Assembly (NCBI RefSeq): GCF_024346995.1
Contig: NZ_AP024887.1
Coordinates: forward strand, 1,302,001-1,366,000
Direction of reading: 5' to 3'
DNA from: Vibrio palustris
Lineage (GTDB): Bacteria; Pseudomonadota; Gammaproteobacteria; Enterobacterales; Vibrionaceae
DNA: 64,000 bases
Within the stretch, counting starts at the first letter, position 1; the number at the start of each line of letters is the position of its first letter. The notes beneath the pieces are model-generated. The model did not search any database, was not told where the DNA came from, and was given only the letters and a program-made list of their open reading frames with translations. A program made the translations under genes and the position numbers. Positions 46,938 through 56,768 of the stretch are shown here, piece by piece.

Positions 46938-47573
46938 TTAAGCGCGCAAGTGCTCCATCTTGACAACCATTTGTAGGCCGTTAACAAGTTGGACACGTAC
47001 ATCTTCCTTATTAATTTCAACAATGGTCGCAGCCATGTTGCCTTTGCCCATATTGACATTTACTTGTTTACCGACAGACGCTTCGTCAGTATTCAAAGCA
47101 CGTGTTTCAACTGGCTTGTTTGTTTCTTTCGCTTTTGCTGGCGCTTTAGACTGAGATTGAGGGCGACGAGCCTGCGGTTTTTTCGCATTCTTCGCTTTGC
47201 CTTCTTCACGCGCTTTCTTGTTTTGTTCTTTACGACGAGCATCAACGCGTGCTTTGCTTTCAGCTAACGCTGTTTTTGCATGTTCAATGTGTTGGTCTTC
47301 TAATTCACCACAGTCATTACCATCAAGATCAACACGCACAGCACCAGGTTTAACACCATGCAGATAACGCCAAGAAGATGTGTACTGTCTTAAAGCAGCA
47401 CGTAGCTGTGTTTTGCTTACTTTAGTGTCTTCACTTAGACGCTCAGCAAGATCTTGAAAAATACCAATTTTTAATGGCTTAGCTTCACCTTCTAAAGTAA
47501 AGCATTTAGGGAAACATTCAGCAATGTATGCGATAACTTCTTTGCTGTTTTTTAACTTTTCAGTGTTTTCCAT
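46938..47573 (-). CDS. proQ: RNA chaperone ProQ
   Basis: A 211-residue RNA-binding protein. Residues 5-115 form the FinO domain ([20 protein letters not shown], then [21 protein letters not shown]), then a Lys/Arg/Ala-rich linker (about 105-160) and a C-terminal Tudor-like domain ([20 protein letters not shown]). ProQ stabilises many sRNAs and mRNA 3' ends and supports ProP levels. AGGAACC precedes the ATG. The proQ-prc pair is conserved across enterics and vibrios. Confidence 0.95.
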   Translation of the reverse strand: MENTEKLKNSKEVIAYIAECFPKCFTLEGEAKPLKIGIFQDLAERLSEDTKVSKTQLRAALRQYTSSWRYLHGVKPGAVRVDLDGNDCGELEDQHIEHAKTALAESKARVDARRKEQNKKAREEGKAKNAKKPQARRPQSQSKAPAKAKETNKPVETRALNTDEASVGKQVNVNMGKGNMAATIVEINKEDVRVQLVNGLQMVVKMEHLRA

Positions 47574-47674
47574 GAGGGTTCCTGGTTGGTGCGGCTATTT
47601 CCGCAAAGCATTTTCAATAAATATGTTCGGTATTATAGTGACCTGAATGGGAAAAACCACAGGCAAACACCAAT

Positions 47675-48151
47675 TTATGCTTTGTTAGCGTGTGAATTGA
47701 GCAGGTTTTCTACCTGATTCATTAATTCTGTTAGTCCAGCTTGATCAATTTCACTAAAACGACCAATACTCGGACTATCAATATCCAATACACCTGCGAT
47801 TTTGCCATTAATTGAGAATGGAATCACCAACTCAGAGTTACTTGCGGCATCACAGGCAATATGTCCTTCAAATTCATGTACATCATAAATGCGTTGTACC
47901 GTATTTGTCGAGACTGCTGTCCCACAGACACCTTGCCCTACAGGAATACGCACACATGCAGGTAACCCTTGGAACGGACCTAATACCATTTCATCTGCAC
48001 TATCCATCACATAGAATCCAACCCAGTTAATGTCTTCTAATTCCATGTTAAGAAGCGCACTAATATTGGCTAGGTTCGCTGTTAGGTTAGGTTCACTTTC
48101 AACAAGCGAGACGGCTTGTTTAGTGAGACGCTGGTATTGTTCGATATTCAT
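47675..48151 (-). CDS. msrC: Free methionine-(R)-sulfoxide reductase (GAF domain)
   Basis: The 158-residue single GAF-domain protein has the fRMsr cysteine pattern: GLPACVRIPVGQGVCGTAV and EGHIACDAASNSELVIPF. It reduces free methionine-R-sulfoxide through thioredoxin. Several in-frame starts are possible (TTG 48163, ATG 48157, ATG 48151); I use the last, which has GGAA upstream. The position between proQ and letA follows E. coli yebR. Confidence 0.9.
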   Translation of the reverse strand: MNIEQYQRLTKQAVSLVESEPNLTANLANISALLNMELEDINWVGFYVMDSADEMVLGPFQGLPACVRIPVGQGVCGTAVSTNTVQRIYDVHEFEGHIACDAASNSELVIPFSINGKIAGVLDIDSPSIGRFSEIDQAGLTELMNQVENLLNSHANKA

Positions 48152-48924
48152 ATACATTTCCAATTAAAACTTAAAAACTTCATAATTCTAAGCTTGTTCA
48201 CGACAAACTCATTGATATAAATAGGATGCCTCTATCAAGATCATGATAGATATACATGACACTATTAGCGTTTCTTGGCTGATAACTCAAGAAAAACCCT
48301 ACAAAACTTCATTTTTCTCACAAATCTAGCGGTGTTTTTTGTCGCCAAGTCAGGATCACGATACTTACGACTCACATGCTACGCTAGACCAAGGATATTA
48401 TGGGGGCACATCAAGAGAAAACAATGCCCCCTCAAGCAAGGCGCTGTATTAATCATCTCTTTACATGTCGATACTGCGATAAGCGACCAATGTATCGACG
48501 TCATGTCTTCACTATGACGACATCCATGAGCATCGTAATCATGTTATTATCTTTGTGTCGATCCCTAACAAGGCATCATAGTGTACGCTTAACAGATATG
48601 CCGCAATCTGCCAATGATGCGTTAACACCACAAGACTGAGATCTGAATAGATAATAGGCTTATTGATCACGTATCAATTATCAGTAATAACCCCAGCTAA
48701 AGCGAGCGATGCCATTAAAGGTCATCAAGCAAATCAAGCGAATACATCATGGAGCGACTCAATGAAACTGGGCTATATCGACTATTATATGGTACAGTAC
48801 GGCGTTCTACGCTATGTACTTAGTTTGTATACAACTTTTTGTTTCACACTAAAGAGTATGCAGCTAATTAAGGCTTCCCCCTTCAACGTGACAGTGTCAC
48901 TTAGTGTTAAAGAGATAATAGACA
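48152..48924. other. Large gene-poor gap msrC-letA
   Basis: A 773-nt region between divergent genes. Three short frames (48275-48517, 48400-48639 and 48663-48932) lack ribosome-binding sites, and their products are not protein-like. It contains a matS near its right end and must hold the msrC and letAB promoters. I see no strong terminator that would mark a small RNA. Confidence 0.55.
48888..48900. other. matS site (MatP binding), perfect
   Basis: GTGACAGTGTCAC fits GTGACRNYGTCAC completely. It lies 25 nt upstream of the letA start codon, so MatP could overlap the letA leader. Confidence 0.85.
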
Positions 48925-50169
48925 ATGTGTAATGAGACGCCAGCTATTGCGACGACTCGTCTATGTCAGGGCTGTGACTTGCCCTTACAACCGGCTACAC
49001 TAGATGCCAAACATAACGCTTACTGTCCTCGTTGTCAGACTCAACTAAGCCGTGGAGGAAGTCCTTCACTCTCCGGTAATTTAGCCATTGCATTAACCTG
49101 TTTGTGCCTATTTATTCCAGCATACAGTATGCCATTTTTATCAGTGCGTCTATTAGGAGTGACCATCGATGGATCGCTATGGAATGGCATTGAACATTTG
49201 TATAACGATGGGTTTGCAGAACTCGCAGTATTAGTTATGTTCTGCAGTATCATTGCCCCTGTTTTACTTTGTAGTGCGTTGATATTATGTCATATAGCGC
49301 TGCGCAAACGTTGGTTTATGGGACTTCGTATTGGTAGTGATATTATCTATCGCCTCAAAGGCTGGGCCATGATTGATGTCTTCTTAGTCGCGATTGCGAT
49401 TGCCAGCTTTAAATTAAAAGATTTTGCCGATTTGATGGTCGGCCCTGCCCTTTACGCGCTCATCTTACTGCAGGTATTGACCGTCTTATTGATTAGCCGT
49501 GTCAGTATTCGTCGCTATTGGCAAGCATGGCGTAAAGAAACCTCATATCAGCATGAGAGCAAAGATGTCCATTGCCTGTTTTGTCATCTTTCTCAGCCTG
49601 CAGGGACCCATTGCCAGCGCTGTCACCATCGCCTACATAAACGACGCCCACAATCAATCGAACGAACTTGGGCGTATGTTCTTGCTGCAAGCGTTGCTAT
49701 TTTTCCAGCGAACTTAATTCCAATTTCGATTTTGCTCACAAATGGTCAACATCTAGAAGACACGATATATTCTGGTGTTGTCTCACTTTTTAATAGTCAT
49801 ATGTCAGGCATTGCTGTCATTATTTTTATTGCCAGTATTTTAGTCCCCATGGCAAAAATCATTGGTCTTGGATATATTTTATTAAGTATTCAATTGAAAC
49901 GCATGACATTTGCAAAACACCGCATGCGAATTTTCTTTATTATCAAAATGATTGGGAAGTGGTCGATGTTGGACTTATTTGTTATCTCAATTATGTTAAC
50001 GCTTGTCGATCGAGGACAACTCCTCAATTTCATACCAGGGAATGGCGCCGTCGCGTTCGGATTGGTGGTGGTATTAACACTATTAGCCACTGAAAGCCTC
50101 GACCCACGTTTGATGTGGGACTGTGCAGCCACCGATAACAACACTCATAAAAGGTCTGTTGATGAATAA
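48925..50169 (+). CDS. letA: Lipid transport membrane protein LetA (PqiA family)
   Basis: A 414-residue inner-membrane protein made of two similar halves, each with a zinc-ribbon (CQGC...CPRC near 14-37 and CLFC...CQRC near 215-235) and about four hydrophobic helices. PqiA and YebS/LetA are paralogues. I choose LetA because the neighbours msrC, letB and rsmF are those of E. coli yebRSTU. LetA works with LetB in moving lipids between the two membranes. It overlaps letB by 8 nt, so the two are translationally coupled. Confidence 0.88.
   Translation: MCNETPAIATTRLCQGCDLPLQPATLDAKHNAYCPRCQTQLSRGGSPSLSGNLAIALTCLCLFIPAYSMPFLSVRLLGVTIDGSLWNGIEHLYNDGFAELAVLVMFCSIIAPVLLCSALILCHIALRKRWFMGLRIGSDIIYRLKGWAMIDVFLVAIAIASFKLKDFADLMVGPALYALILLQVLTVLLISRVSIRRYWQAWRKETSYQHESKDVHCLFCHLSQPAGTHCQRCHHRLHKRRPQSIERTWAYVLAASVAIFPANLIPISILLTNGQHLEDTIYSGVVSLFNSHMSGIAVIIFIASILVPMAKIIGLGYILLSIQLKRMTFAKHRMRIFFIIKMIGKWSMLDLFVISIMLTLVDRGQLLNFIPGNGAVAFGLVVVLTLLATESLDPRLMWDCAATDNNTHKRSVDE
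49443..49450 (-). other. KOPS octamer pointing toward dif
   Basis: CCCTGCCC, that is GGGCAGGG on the minus strand, inside letA and right of dif. Its polarity is toward dif, like the other two octamers found. Confidence 0.45.
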
Positions 50170-52795
50170 AAATACGATGTCATATGAACCGGACATTAAA
50201 CGTAGCCGTGGTATCTCTCCTTTATGGATATTACCCATTCTCACTATGTTACTTGCAGGTTGGTTAGTATTTAAAGCCGTCAATGATGCGGGTGAACGTA
50301 TTCAAATCCATTTCCTCAATGGACAAGGCTTAGTCGCGGGTAGAACCACCATTCGCTATCAAGGCTTAGAAGTGGGCATGGTCAGAAATATTAAACTGTC
50401 GCCTGATCTCGAAAGCATTTTTGTTGATGCTGAAATTTATCCTGAAGCAACGAAATTACTCTCTAAAGACACCCAATTTTGGTTAGTGAAACCAAAAGCC
50501 AGTTTATCTGGAGTCTCTGGTCTAGATGCACTGGTTTCTGGTAATTATATTGCCATTCAGCCAGGACAAACCGAAACCAACAGCCACCCGGACGAGTTTC
50601 AAGCACTTGATAATGCGCCTGCCAATCAAATTTCTCATCATGGTATGTCTGTACAACTTAAAGCCAATAATTTAGGCGGTATCTCCGTCGGTTCACAAAT
50701 CGTCTATAAAAAAATCCCAATAGGAGAAGTGCTTAGTTATCAACTCGATAAAAATAACAAATCGGTTTTAATCCAAGCTTCCATCAAAGAAGAATACAAA
50801 GACGTCATTACCAATAAAAGTCGATTCTGGAATGTGAGCGGCGTTGAAGCCAGCATGGGATTTAATGGCATTGATGTTCAACTTGAAAGCCTCAGTGCAC
50901 TGGTTGGCGGCGCCATTGCCGTGGACTCTCCCGATGGTGGTGAGCCAGTGACAGAAAAATCCGAATTCCATTTATATAAAAACCTAAAAACCGCGGGACG
51001 TGGTATCCCGATTACGATCACGTTGCCCGATGACAGCAAGATAAACTCAGATGGCTCTCCCATAATGTATCGCGGTATTGAAATTGGTCAAATTACCGAT
51101 TTAACGTTCAATGACGACCGCTCGCACATAAAAGCAAGTGCAGCAGTGCAACCGGCATTTAGTGATTTATTGACATCTGGCGCGCATTTTTTATTAGAAG
51201 AACCCTCGCTTTCTCTCTCTGGTAGCAAAAACTTAGCAAACTTTGTAAAAGGTAATTTTTTAACTCTTATACCAAGCGAGCATCCTAATAATGATGCTAA
51301 TTCACGCCAATTTGTGGCTAAACGTCAGGCAGCGTTTACGCAGCGTCATTCCATGAGTATCACTTTATGGGCCGAAGATTCTTATGGTATGGAGAAAGGG
51401 ACTCCTATATTGTATCGTGGTATCGCCGTTGGTCGTGTTGTTGACGTCGAATTAACCACAGATAACGTTAAATTTGTCGTCACCATCGCTGATAAATATC
51501 GCGATCTCATTCACGCAAAAAATCGCTTTTATCTTTCCAGCAGTGTGAATGCCAAACTCAGTGATGATGGTGTGAATGTCACTGTTCCACCCGCTAAGCA
51601 GTTATTAACCGGCTCAATTAGCTTTATTCGCTCAGGCAAAGATAAGGTTGCCGATGGCTACCAATTATACGCCAACAAATCTTTGGCTGATCTGGCTCAA
51701 GTCAATCAGAGCGGTTCCCAAGCGTTAACATTAGTCGCAGATAAGCTGCCTCCTGTCAGTGCCGGCAGTCCGCTGTTGTATCGTAACCTCAAAGTCGGAA
51801 CCGTTAGTCATTATCATCTTACGTCTCAAGGCGTTGAAGTGACGGTCAATATTGATAACCAATATCGACATCTATTAACGGACAATACGGTATTTTGGAA
51901 TCATTCCGGCATTGATATTCAAGCATCTTTGTCCGGCATCAAGCTGCAAGCCGCGCCGCTACAAAGCCTGATTAAAGGCGGCATTGAGTTTGATAATTTC
52001 AAAGGCATTGATAACCGAATCAACGATCATTGGAAACTCTACCCTAACTACGATCAAGCGCGTCACCATGGCACAGAAGTCACATTGGTGGCTGATGAGA
52101 ACCCGGATTTAAAAGTCGGCACATCACTCCAATACAAAGGGGTTAATGTTGGAAAAGTCATTAAAATTACGCCAAATTTCACTAAACATAATGTAACGAT
52201 TAAAGCGCAGATTCAGCCCGACTACAGTCAACAACTGGCACGCAGTGGGAGTGTCTTCTGGGTATCAAAAGTAAATATCAGCTTAAAGGGCATTGATAAT
52301 ATTGATAAACTTTTCCACACCACAATCTCCGTCAACCCGGGTAAGGGAGCAGAGCAAACACGATTCTCATTAAGCTCCTCTCCCTATAAAACGATGGGTA
52401 AAAAGTTTGTACTGCAGAGTCCAACGCGTCAATCAGTCACCACTGGAACTCCCGTCCTCTATCGCGGCTTAGAAGTCGGTCATGTTACACAAGTAGGTTT
52501 AAGTAACTTAGCCGATCGCGTATTAACAACGGTAGAGATCAAACCGCAATATACCTATCTAGTGCGGAAAAATACCGTCTTTTGGAACGCTTCCGGTGTG
52601 GACGTTTCGATTGGTATTGGGGGCGCCAATGTCAAATCTGGTACGTTAGACAGTATCATGCGCGGTGGCATCAGTTTTGCGACGCCTGATGAGCAACCTT
52701 TACCAGTCATGGCAAAAGATGGCCAATCATTCTTGCTCAATGAGTCTCCAGACGATGATTGGAAAGAATGGCATACGATCATTCCAAAACCCTAA
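50162..52795 (+). CDS. letB: MCE-domain intermembrane lipid transport protein LetB
   Basis: The 877-residue product, exactly the length of E. coli LetB, has an N-terminal membrane anchor (ISPLWILPILTMLLAGWLVF). Seven MCE repeats follow, each with a variant of the motif GTPILYRGIAVGRV (first near residue 45, last near 750). LetB forms a stacked hexameric tube across the periplasm through which lipids pass. The ATG at 50162 lies inside the letA stop region and has AAAAGG upstream; the longer frame extends into letA and is not used. A terminator follows. Confidence 0.95.
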   Translation: MNKNTMSYEPDIKRSRGISPLWILPILTMLLAGWLVFKAVNDAGERIQIHFLNGQGLVAGRTTIRYQGLEVGMVRNIKLSPDLESIFVDAEIYPEATKLLSKDTQFWLVKPKASLSGVSGLDALVSGNYIAIQPGQTETNSHPDEFQALDNAPANQISHHGMSVQLKANNLGGISVGSQIVYKKIPIGEVLSYQLDKNNKSVLIQASIKEEYKDVITNKSRFWNVSGVEASMGFNGIDVQLESLSALVGGAIAVDSPDGGEPVTEKSEFHLYKNLKTAGRGIPITITLPDDSKINSDGSPIMYRGIEIGQITDLTFNDDRSHIKASAAVQPAFSDLLTSGAHFLLEEPSLSLSGSKNLANFVKGNFLTLIPSEHPNNDANSRQFVAKRQAAFTQRHSMSITLWAEDSYGMEKGTPILYRGIAVGRVVDVELTTDNVKFVVTIADKYRDLIHAKNRFYLSSSVNAKLSDDGVNVTVPPAKQLLTGSISFIRSGKDKVADGYQLYANKSLADLAQVNQSGSQALTLVADKLPPVSAGSPLLYRNLKVGTVSHYHLTSQGVEVTVNIDNQYRHLLTDNTVFWNHSGIDIQASLSGIKLQAAPLQSLIKGGIEFDNFKGIDNRINDHWKLYPNYDQARHHGTEVTLVADENPDLKVGTSLQYKGVNVGKVIKITPNFTKHNVTIKAQIQPDYSQQLARSGSVFWVSKVNISLKGIDNIDKLFHTTISVNPGKGAEQTRFSLSSSPYKTMGKKFVLQSPTRQSVTTGTPVLYRGLEVGHVTQVGLSNLADRVLTTVEIKPQYTYLVRKNTVFWNASGVDVSIGIGGANVKSGTLDSIMRGGISFATPDEQPLPVMAKDGQSFLLNESPDDDWKEWHTIIPKP

Positions 52796-52813
52796 AAAGT
52801 AGCCTCTCGACCA

Positions 52814-52842
52814 GCCGCAGCGTAACTGCGGCTTTTCTTTTT
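52814..52842 (+). terminator. Terminator of letAB
   Basis: GCCGCAG, loop CGTAA, CTGCGGC, then TTTTCTTTTT on the plus strand. Confidence 0.88.
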
Positions 52843-52913
52843 ATAGTCAGGCGCTGCCACTTGTTAATGAATCAGGTATACTAGCGTCGAATTCATCGCG
52901 ACAGAGAATCATT

Positions 52914-54338
52914 GTGCATTCCAACATAACATTCCCAGATCAATTTCTTGCGGCTATAGCGAATATTTTGCCGAGCCATTTATCTATGGACGATTTCACC
53001 GCAGCATGTCAACGCCCGTTACGCAAAAGTATTCGAGTAAATACATTAAAAACCAGTGTCGACGAATTTAAACACTCTGCCCAACAACATGGATGGTTGC
53101 TGGAGCCCATCCCTTGGTGCTCGGAAGGGTTTTGGATTGAGGCTGATGAGTCGACCGTTTCTTTGGGCAATACCGCGGAGCACCTTGCTGGGTTATTTTA
53201 TATTCAAGAAGCCAGCTCAATGATGCCAGTTAGTGCCTTGTTCAATAACGCGACTAGTGAGTTTAAAACTGTATTAGATACCGCCGCTGCGCCTGGGTCT
53301 AAAACCACACAAATTGCCGCCCGCATGGCTAATCAGGGTGTGTTGGTCGCCAATGAATATTCAGCAAGCCGTGTTAAAATATTGCATGCCAATATTGAAC
53401 GTTGTGGTGTCCGTAACGCGGCGTTAACCAATTATGATGGGGATGTTTTCGGAGCATGGTTACCGGAACATTTTGATGCAGTCCTGCTTGATGCGCCCTG
53501 CTCTGGTGAAGGCACTATTCGTAAAGATGCCGATGCGCTTAAAAATTGGAGTCACGGTGCCATCGCCACCATTGCACACACGCAAAAAGCGTTAATCGAA
53601 AGTGCCTTCCATGCATTAAAACCAGGCGGTGTATTGGTATATTCAACCTGCACACTCAGCAAACAAGAAAACCAAGACGTCTGTGCACATTTAAAACGCA
53701 CCTTTGGTGACGCCGTCACTTTTGAGTCATTAGCCGAGCTTTTCCCACAGGCAAACACGGCGCTAACCGACGAAGGCTTCCTGCATATTTGGCCACAAAT
53801 GTACGATTGTGAGGGGTTTTTCGTGGCGCGCATTCGAAAGAACTCTGCCGTTACGCCACCTGATGTTAAAAAACGTTTGGGGAAATTCCCGTTTCGAAAA
53901 GTATCACGTAATATGGCGAGCACCATCGCGGATGCGCTATATGAAGCGCTAGGCGTAACTCTTCCTGAGGATGCGCGTTTGTGGGAGCGAGATAACGACA
54001 TCTGGTTATTCCCAACCGCATTAGAACCCTTTTTAAGTGAAATGCGTTTTTCACGTATGGGGATAAAAATTGCCGAGACACACAAGAAAGGATTCCGTTG
54101 GCAACATCAAGTCGCCACATCGCTTGTTCAAGCCGACAATACATACAAGGTAAACATTAGCACCGACAACGCTCGAGAATGGTTTATGGGGCGAGATATT
54201 CGTCCAGAAACAGCGCCTGGCAAAGGTGAAGTGATCGTCTGTTTCGACAATGCCGTGATCGGGTTAGGCAAGTGGGTAGGCAATAGAATTAAAAACGGAC
54301 TCCCTCGTGAGTTGGTACGAGATAAAATCTTCTTTTAA
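52914..54338 (+). CDS. rsmF: 16S rRNA m5C1407 methyltransferase RsmF
   Basis: This 474-residue enzyme contains the Rossmann methyltransferase of the NOL1/Nop2/Sun family: VLDTAAAPGSKTTQIAA for S-adenosylmethionine, LLDAPCSGEGT with one catalytic Cys, and YSTCTLSKQENQDV with the nucleophilic Cys. A C-terminal PUA-like domain follows. It methylates C1407 of 16S rRNA. The start is GTG at 52914 after ACAGAGAATC. A matS site lies inside the coding region. Length agrees with E. coli (479). Confidence 0.93.
   Translation: MHSNITFPDQFLAAIANILPSHLSMDDFTAACQRPLRKSIRVNTLKTSVDEFKHSAQQHGWLLEPIPWCSEGFWIEADESTVSLGNTAEHLAGLFYIQEASSMMPVSALFNNATSEFKTVLDTAAAPGSKTTQIAARMANQGVLVANEYSASRVKILHANIERCGVRNAALTNYDGDVFGAWLPEHFDAVLLDAPCSGEGTIRKDADALKNWSHGAIATIAHTQKALIESAFHALKPGGVLVYSTCTLSKQENQDVCAHLKRTFGDAVTFESLAELFPQANTALTDEGFLHIWPQMYDCEGFFVARIRKNSAVTPPDVKKRLGKFPFRKVSRNMASTIADALYEALGVTLPEDARLWERDNDIWLFPTALEPFLSEMRFSRMGIKIAETHKKGFRWQHQVATSLVQADNTYKVNISTDNAREWFMGRDIRPETAPGKGEVIVCFDNAVIGLGKWVGNRIKNGLPRELVRDKIFF
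53707..53719. other. matS site inside rsmF, perfect
   Basis: GTGACGCCGTCAC fits GTGACRNYGTCAC completely. It is read in the rsmF frame as part of FGDAVTF, so the site and the protein sequence are under joint constraint. Confidence 0.8.
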
Positions 54339-54394
54339 TTAAGGCGATGACTAGTGATAATCGCTCGCTTATTCACCTTTCAACGAGAAGTAAC

Positions 54395-54425
54395 AAGCCC
54401 ACATTATGCCAATGTGGGCTTTTTG
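54395..54425 (+). terminator. Terminator of rsmF
   Basis: AAGCCCACATT, loop ATGCC, AATGTGGGCTTTTTGG: an 11-bp stem with T run on the plus strand, close to the convergent cvfB-like stop. Confidence 0.88.
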
Positions 54426-54427
54426 GA

Positions 54428-55261
54428 TTAAACCAACGTAATCCCTTCAGCTGAAATCGTAATTTTACCTTGCTTGTACAAGCTACCAATGGTTTTCTTA
54501 AACGTCCCTTTACTGGTGCGGAACGCAGCAAAAATAGCATCAGGGGATGATTTATCATTAAGCGGTAAAAAGCCGCCTTTTTTCTCGAGTAAGTCTAAAA
54601 TTTTACCACTCAAATCATCCATTTTAGCAACGCCTTGCTTTTGCAACGCTAAATCTATCTTGCCATCATCACGAATGCCTTTGACATAACCTTTGAGTTT
54701 CTTACCCACAAACAGCTTTCCAAACACATCTGATGGGAACAACATTCCCCAATGCTCGCCATTGATTATGGCTTTAAAACCTAGCTCAGAACGCTCGGCA
54801 ATTAACAAATCCACTTCCTGGTTAGGTTGGTACTGCGCAGGCGTTTGATCTAACCATTTATTGAACTTAGTCGTACCGACAATGCGACCGGATGCTTTAT
54901 CAGTATACACGTACACTAAAATGGTTTGGCCTTCGTACAAACGTCCACGTTGTTCGCTGTATGGAACCAAAAGATCTTTTTCTTTAATTCCCCAGCTAAC
55001 AAACGCGCCGACATTGTTCACGCCTTCCACTTTCATTAAGCCCCACTCACCCACTTGGGCGATTGGCGTCTCTGTCGTCGCGGCAATTTGATTTTCCGAA
55101 TCAAAGTATAAAAACGCCTCAACAAATTGACCGATTTCTACATCGCTCGGCGTGTAACGAGTTGGTAATAATGCTTTGCCATACTCTCCAGCATCTAGGA
55201 AAACACCAAACTCGGCTTTATTTACTACTTCTAGGCGGTTTATTCGACCTATATTCATCAT
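54428..55261 (-). CDS. S1-type RNA-binding protein of the CvfB/YitL family
   Basis: The 277-residue protein consists of three S1-like OB domains in a row (FGVFLDAGEYGKALLP, VGAFVSWGIKEKDLLVP, LGFKAIINGEHWGMLF) and a C-terminal winged helix (GGFLPLNDKSSPDAIFAAF). This is the CvfB/YitL architecture. CvfB in Gram-positives binds RNA and affects virulence gene expression; in vibrios the role is not known. Two ATG codons stand at the start without a clear ribosome-binding site. Confidence 0.85.
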   Translation of the reverse strand: MMNIGRINRLEVVNKAEFGVFLDAGEYGKALLPTRYTPSDVEIGQFVEAFLYFDSENQIAATTETPIAQVGEWGLMKVEGVNNVGAFVSWGIKEKDLLVPYSEQRGRLYEGQTILVYVYTDKASGRIVGTTKFNKWLDQTPAQYQPNQEVDLLIAERSELGFKAIINGEHWGMLFPSDVFGKLFVGKKLKGYVKGIRDDGKIDLALQKQGVAKMDDLSGKILDLLEKKGGFLPLNDKSSPDAIFAAFRTSKGTFKKTIGSLYKQGKITISAEGITLV

Positions 55262-55359
55262 CTAAACTGTCTCACATCAAATTTGCAGAGATTATACGTT
55301 ATCTCTGTTATGCTTTCTCTAACGAACAAAAAAATAATCAATATTTTGGGGAGTAATAG

Positions 55360-56730
55360 TTGATCAGAGTTGATAAACATGACGCTGTCACGTTAAAAAT
55401 CAGTACACAGATCTCTGAAAGTAAAGAAGTCGATGTTGATTTCTACCTTTTTGTACCAGGCGAGCTTGGCCTAGGCCCCGATATAATTTCCGAAACCGAA
55501 TTTTATCATACCGCCATTCACCAAAAACGGGCTTATTTTAGTGATGAAATGCTGTTACCTCTGGTCCACAGCCGTCTTGCGCAACGTGGCCGGCTCTCTT
55601 CACAACAATACCGCGTCAGTCTCAGTTTATTTGCTTACCAGTATGTCACAGCTTTAGATTACGCCGTAAGCCAAATTAAGAGTAATGAAGAAGCCGATAC
55701 CTCTGATGAAGTCGATATCGTCATTGAACTATCGTTAGACATTCTAAAAAGGTTACGCCGTAACATCCCTTATGATGAAAGCATCAAGCGTTATTATTCG
55801 AATGTTGATAATTACCTGTCTTGGTATACCGAGCAAAAGTTTTTATCCATCGTTTCATCATTAACTCGGGATAAAGACTATAAAACAGTTAAAGAACGCT
55901 TAATTACCTTAGCAGAGAAAGAACAAGCTCATCGGGCGCTCAACCACTATAACAGCCCCAAAGTCAGTGAAGACCCAACACGCTTGAGTAATAAAATGCG
56001 TTTACTACGTCGGCTTATAGAACACCCGGTGGTTCTGAATGAAAAACTAGAACTACTAGGTAAAAATGTACGCCGTATGGTGAAAGGCGGTGCGACTGGA
56101 TTTATTATGATTTTTGTCACCATTCTCGCCGTGACTGCCCGTGATTACCTCGGCGAAATCACCGCCTCTTTTATTATCGTTATGGCAGTGCTTTATGCCA
56201 TTCGTGAAATATTTAAAGATGAAATGAAAGACTGGTTGTGGCGACGTGCACGTAAAGGAAAACCCCGTTGGATGCGTGTCTACCATGATCCTACGCGTGG
56301 TAAACCTATCGGGCAAAAATACGAGTGGTTGGATTACAAACAGCTATCTGAGTTACCTGATACCATACAAGTAATTCGTAAGAAACGCGTTGTGCAGCGA
56401 GAAGAACAAATTTTACACTACCACGCCAAGGTACAAATGCGTACCTCTCGGTTTTTAAGTGGTTATGAACAAACACGTGAATCGATGATGATTGACTTAC
56501 GCCCTATTACGCGTTTGATGGATAAAGGCTCTAACAAGCTATACGTTCTCAACAATGGACAAGTCAGCAAGGAAAAGGTAGAAAAACGCCACTTATTGAA
56601 TTTGATTGTTAAAGAAAATAGCCACGTTGGTCCTGCAAAGTATTACCGTTGGAAAGTCATTCTTAACCGAAGCCGTATTGTCGATATTGAAGCGATCCCG
56701 CTGCCCGGTAACTTTAACCCTATTGATTGA
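55360..56730 (+). CDS. Membrane protein of unknown function
   Basis: A 456-residue protein. It has a large soluble N-terminal domain, two adjacent transmembrane helices (about 245-285, GFIMIFVTILAVTARDYL and ITASFIIVMAVLYAIREIF), and a basic cytoplasmic C-terminal domain with RWMRVYHDPTRGKPIGQKYEW. I do not recognise a family. The start codon is TTG at 55360, 6 nt after GGGGAG; no better codon is available. The first codons overlap a near-matS sequence (ATGACGCTGTCAC at 55379-55391). The gene stands alone with a bidirectional terminator behind it. Confidence 0.65.
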   Translation: MIRVDKHDAVTLKISTQISESKEVDVDFYLFVPGELGLGPDIISETEFYHTAIHQKRAYFSDEMLLPLVHSRLAQRGRLSSQQYRVSLSLFAYQYVTALDYAVSQIKSNEEADTSDEVDIVIELSLDILKRLRRNIPYDESIKRYYSNVDNYLSWYTEQKFLSIVSSLTRDKDYKTVKERLITLAEKEQAHRALNHYNSPKVSEDPTRLSNKMRLLRRLIEHPVVLNEKLELLGKNVRRMVKGGATGFIMIFVTILAVTARDYLGEITASFIIVMAVLYAIREIFKDEMKDWLWRRARKGKPRWMRVYHDPTRGKPIGQKYEWLDYKQLSELPDTIQVIRKKRVVQREEQILHYHAKVQMRTSRFLSGYEQTRESMMIDLRPITRLMDKGSNKLYVLNNGQVSKEKVEKRHLLNLIVKENSHVGPAKYYRWKVILNRSRIVDIEAIPLPGNFNPID

Positions 56731-56768
56731 GTACGACAATAACGCCTAATCAGTGACGCCAACATAAT

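Noticed and set aside
48275..48932. Three short frames in the msrC-letA gap
   Set aside because: They have no ribosome-binding sites and overlap one another, and their products lack domain-like or membrane-like character.
53106..53113. CCCATCCC considered as a KOPS
   Set aside because: Its complement GGGATGGG does not have the A required at position 5 of GGGNAGGG.
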